Part shown: positions 10,558-12,542 of the stretch, one piece after another
Layout of the letters: every line of letters begins with the position of its first letter
Position numbering within the stretch: position 1 is the first letter of the stretch
From: DASXTB01 sp036505615
GTDB lineage: Bacteria > Acidobacteriota > UBA6911 > JACQSX01
Assembly: GCA_036505615.1 (NCBI GenBank)
Contig: DASXTB010000397.1
Coordinates: 1-12,542 of the forward strand
Reading direction: 5' to 3'
DNA length: 12,542 bases
Translations under genes and position numbers: made by a program
The notes under the pieces: model-generated
Seen by the model: only the letters and a program-made list of their open reading frames with translations
Databases searched by the model: none
Told to the model about the DNA's origin: nothing

Positions 10558-12542
10558 ATGCTGCGCCGAGGGTTCTCTTATCGTCTCCTCCTCGGCGTTG
10601 TTCTTGCTTTCTTCGCTACGTCAGTAGCAGGCTTACCGACTGGCAGGCTGAGACGGCCCTCAGGCCGTCTCTCCGCTCCCAAAATTCGGACGGTAAATCC
10701 ACCCGACACCCGAGACCCGAAACTCGAGACCCCAGCCTCGGCGCTCGAGACCTTATACCCAGCCCCCAAGACCCGAGACCCGAAAGTCGAGACGCGAAAC
10801 TCGAAACTTGGTACCCAAAACCCATCACCAGACACCCAACACCTGGCACCCGACACCCGATACCCGACACCCAACACCCAACACCTGGCACCCGACACCC
10901 GACACCCGACACCCAACACCCAACACCCGACACCCGCAAAGCATCATCCAAACCTACTCCTCATTACCATCGACACGCTGCGCGCCGACCGGCTGGGTTG
11001 TTACGGCTACTCGAAAGCGCGCACACCAGTGCTCGATCAACTGGCTCGAGAAGGAGTGCACTTCGAGAAAGCCTTCTCCGCAGTCCCACTGACACTGCCT
11101 TCTCATTGCACCATCATGACCGGGACCTATCCGTCTTTCCACGGAGTGCGCGATAACTCCGGTTTTGTCCTCCCCCCCGAGCAAGTGACTCTGGCGGAGG
11201 TTTTGAAAAAGGGAGGGTACTCGACGGCGGCTTTCGTCGGCGCTTTCGTGCTCGATTCGAAATTCGGTCTCAACCAGGGATTTGATTATTACTATGACAA
11301 TTTCGATCTGACGCGGTTTGAGAATGTCAGTCCCGGCTATATTCAGCGCACCGGGGATCTGGTCGTCAAGGAAGCGGTTCGATGGCTTCAGGCAAACCGG
11401 CGCAAACCATTCTTTGTCTGGGTACATCTTTACGATCCTCACGATCCCTATACGCCTCCCCAGCCTTACCTTTCCCGCCACCCGGGGCTCCCGTACGACG
11501 GTGAGGTTGAGTTTTCTGATGCCAATGTGGGAACGCTTGTGGGTTGGATGAAAAAGAACGGCGCCTACGATGACACGCTTGTCGCCGTCGTGGGAGACCA
11601 TGGTGAAAGTTTCGGGGAACACCAAGAAGAGAAACATGGTTTTTTCATTTACAACGCAACCCTTCATGTTCCGATGATTGTCCGTTTTCCGGGTGGAGCA
11701 CACGGGGGAAAGACGATTCCTCAAAATGTCGGAACGGTTGACTTGATGCCCACACTGGCTCAGATACTGCAGATCGAAAAATCACAGTTGCCTTCCGTGC
11801 AGGGTTCCGGTCTGCTTTCGTTGATGTTGGGGAAGAATCCCAACTACCGCGCCGATTTGTACGCGGAATGCTATTACCCGCGGTTTCAATTCGGATGGAG
11901 CCAGCTCCGGGCCATCATCTCAAGCGCCCACAAATACATCCTTGCGCCGCAGCCGGAGTTATACGACCTTTCCAAGGATTTCGGCGAATCACGAAACATG
12001 GCAGCGGAAAACGGCGTGCTGGCCAATCGTCTCCGTGACAACCTCAGAGCTTTGATGGCGCGCAGTGCTCCTGCCTCGGCCAGCCGGGCGCAGTCGAATC
12101 TGGACGCTCAGACGATTGAGAAGCTTCGTTCTCTGGGATACGTTTCACTTTCCATGGGGAAGAACGGCGCCGAAGACTACCAATCCTTGCCTGATCCCAA
12201 GGACCAGATTGGAAACTACAACGAAATCGTGGCGCTGTTTGAACTCGCCTCCCGCGGTGAATACGACAAGGTCATTCCCCGTTATCGGGAAATCGTCCAA
12301 ACGCAGCCCAACTTGAAACTGGTCCACTACAAGCTGGGTGAGGCTTATTTTCACAATGGCGATTATCCGGCCGCCGTTGAGCAATTCAAACGGGCCATCG
12401 AGCTGGGCGGAGAAGATGCCCTGGCCACGTTTGATCTGGCACAGGCCTACCTGAAAATGAATCGCATCGATGACGCCGTCCTGGGCTTTCAGCGTACGGT
12501 GCAGATGGATCCTTCCCATTATCGGGCCCACACCAATCTGGG
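10558..12542 (+). CDS. Exported sulfatase-like (alkaline phosphatase superfamily) protein with TPR repeats, copy 2 (partial)
   Basis: Open from ATG 10558 to the window edge, 661 residues seen. Order: signal peptide 1-24 (M-L-R-R-G-F-S-Y-R, then L-L-L-G-V-V-L-A-F-F-A, cleavage near S-V-A-G); a repeat-derived linker, about 29-130; sulfatase-fold domain, about 132-500; and TPRs from about 555 on. Catalytic segments: I-T-I-D-T-L-R-A-D (D139), T-L-P-S-H-C-T-I-M-T-G (T179 at the Cys/Ser nucleophile position), W-V-H-L-Y-D-P-H-D-P-Y and G-D-H-G-E-S (D347, H348). It is a paralogue of sulfatase-like protein 1 with the same domain order. No in-frame ATG, GTG or TTG exists between 10558 and the catalytic domain, so translation must pass through the repeats. 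At 100 or so residues the linker is unlike its paralogue. Substrate unknown. Confidence 0.85.
   Translation, partial: MLRRGFSYRLLLGVVLAFFATSVAGLPTGRLRRPSGRLSAPKIRTVNPPDTRDPKLETPASALETLYPAPKTRDPKVETRNSKLGTQNPSPDTQHLAPDTRYPTPNTQHLAPDTRHPTPNTQHPTPAKHHPNLLLITIDTLRADRLGCYGYSKARTPVLDQLAREGVHFEKAFSAVPLTLPSHCTIMTGTYPSFHGVRDNSGFVLPPEQVTLAEVLKKGGYSTAAFVGAFVLDSKFGLNQGFDYYYDNFDLTRFENVSPGYIQRTGDLVVKEAVRWLQANRRKPFFVWVHLYDPHDPYTPPQPYLSRHPGLPYDGEVEFSDANVGTLVGWMKKNGAYDDTLVAVVGDHGESFGEHQEEKHGFFIYNATLHVPMIVRFPGGAHGGKTIPQNVGTVDLMPTLAQILQIEKSQLPSVQGSGLLSLMLGKNPNYRADLYAECYYPRFQFGWSQLRAIISSAHKYILAPQPELYDLSKDFGESRNMAAENGVLANRLRDNLRALMARSAPASASRAQSNLDAQTIEKLRSLGYVSLSMGKNGAEDYQSLPDPKDQIGNYNEIVALFELASRGEYDKVIPRYREIVQTQPNLKLVHYKLGEAYFHNGDYPAAVEQFKRAIELGGEDALATFDLAQAYLKMNRIDDAVLGFQRTVQMDPSHYRAHTNL
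10650..10692 (-). repeat. Third copy of the 4212-4350 hairpin repeat, inside a coding region
   Basis: Read on the minus strand, this segment matches the middle of both units at 4212-4350: GTCCG, ATTTTGGGAGCGGA, then the 9-bp stem GAGACGGCC/GGCCGTCTC (10650-10658 with 10663-10671). In frame it encodes residues 31-45 of sulfatase-like protein 2 (L-R-R-P-S-G-R-L-S-A-P-K-I-R). Confidence 0.88.
10699..10937 (+). repeat. Heptamer array (CACCCGA-type) inside the second sulfatase-like gene
   Basis: About 34 degenerate heptamers, mostly CACCCGA, GACCCGA, CACCCAA and AACTCGA, with a short irregular stretch around 10733-10760. The last 110 bp are the most regular. Three heptamers make 21 nt, so the protein shows a heptapeptide repeat of the type P-D-T-R-H-P-T / P-N-T-Q-H-L-A between about residues 90 and 127. 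The array has no stop codon in the coding frame. The 7-bp period and CG anchor are shared with the intergenic elements at 1884-2150 and 3185-3304. Confidence 0.9.

Noticed and set aside
10699..10937. CRISPR array
   Set aside because: Units are 7 bp and contiguous with no unique spacers of constant length, and no cas genes are near.
10578..10951. Minus-strand frames with G-V-G-C-R-V-S-G type repeats
   Set aside because: They are only the reverse reading of the heptamer array, which is stop-free on both strands; the plus-strand gene with signal peptide and catalytic domain is the real one.

Overview
The window reads as a chromosomal segment of an environmental bacterium, most likely an Acidobacteriota member. 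The pointers are a GWxTD-domain secreted protein, two large alkaline-phosphatase-superfamily ('sulfatase-like') proteins with C-terminal TPR repeats, a DUF2203 protein, moderately high GC, weak Shine-Dalgarno sequences, and intergenic spaces packed with short degenerate repeats. The taxonomic call is inference from gene families only.

Layout. Positions 1-582 (minus) hold the N-terminal part of a threonine-dehydratase-like PLP enzyme, cut by the window edge. Then come a class I fructose-bisphosphate aldolase of the FbaB/DhnA type (790-1881, plus) and a zinc-binding medium-chain dehydrogenase/quinone reductase (2159-3184, plus). A DUF2203 protein (3318-3698, minus) faces a small NTF2/SnoaL-like protein (3754-4197, plus). 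A cold-shock protein (4441-4653, minus) and a PduO-type cobalamin adenosyltransferase (4886-5449, minus) follow. From 5719 to the right edge is a plus-strand envelope/secretion block: the GWxTD protein, sulfatase-like/TPR protein 1, an inserted IS200/RAYT-type Y1 transposase flanked by ~105-bp inverted repeats, and sulfatase-like/TPR protein 2, which is still open at 12542.

The most unusual content is the repeat landscape. Two spacers, 1884-2150 and 3185-3304, hold arrays of degenerate heptamers arranged as inverted arms around a unique core. A ~240-bp array of related heptamers (10699-10937) lies inside the coding region of sulfatase-like protein 2, between its signal peptide and catalytic domain. 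Because three heptamers make seven codons, it is read as a heptapeptide repeat. Directly before it, also inside the gene, is a third copy of a hairpin repeat that occurs twice in tandem in the spacer at 4212-4350. Sulfatase-like protein 1 shows a parallel case: the hydrophobic core of its signal peptide is a three-fold 9-bp repeat. Mobile or expanding repeats thus appear to have shaped the N-terminal regions of two paralogous exported proteins.

How the genes fit together. The GWxTD gene and the first sulfatase-like gene are 25 bp apart and probably co-transcribed. The two sulfatase-like proteins share domain order and about the same motifs. In both, the residue at the formylglycine (Cys/Ser) position of true sulfatases is Thr, so they are better viewed as alkaline-phosphatase-superfamily hydrolases or transferases of unknown substrate. 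The genes left of 5450 are metabolic and housekeeping functions with no evident link to this block.
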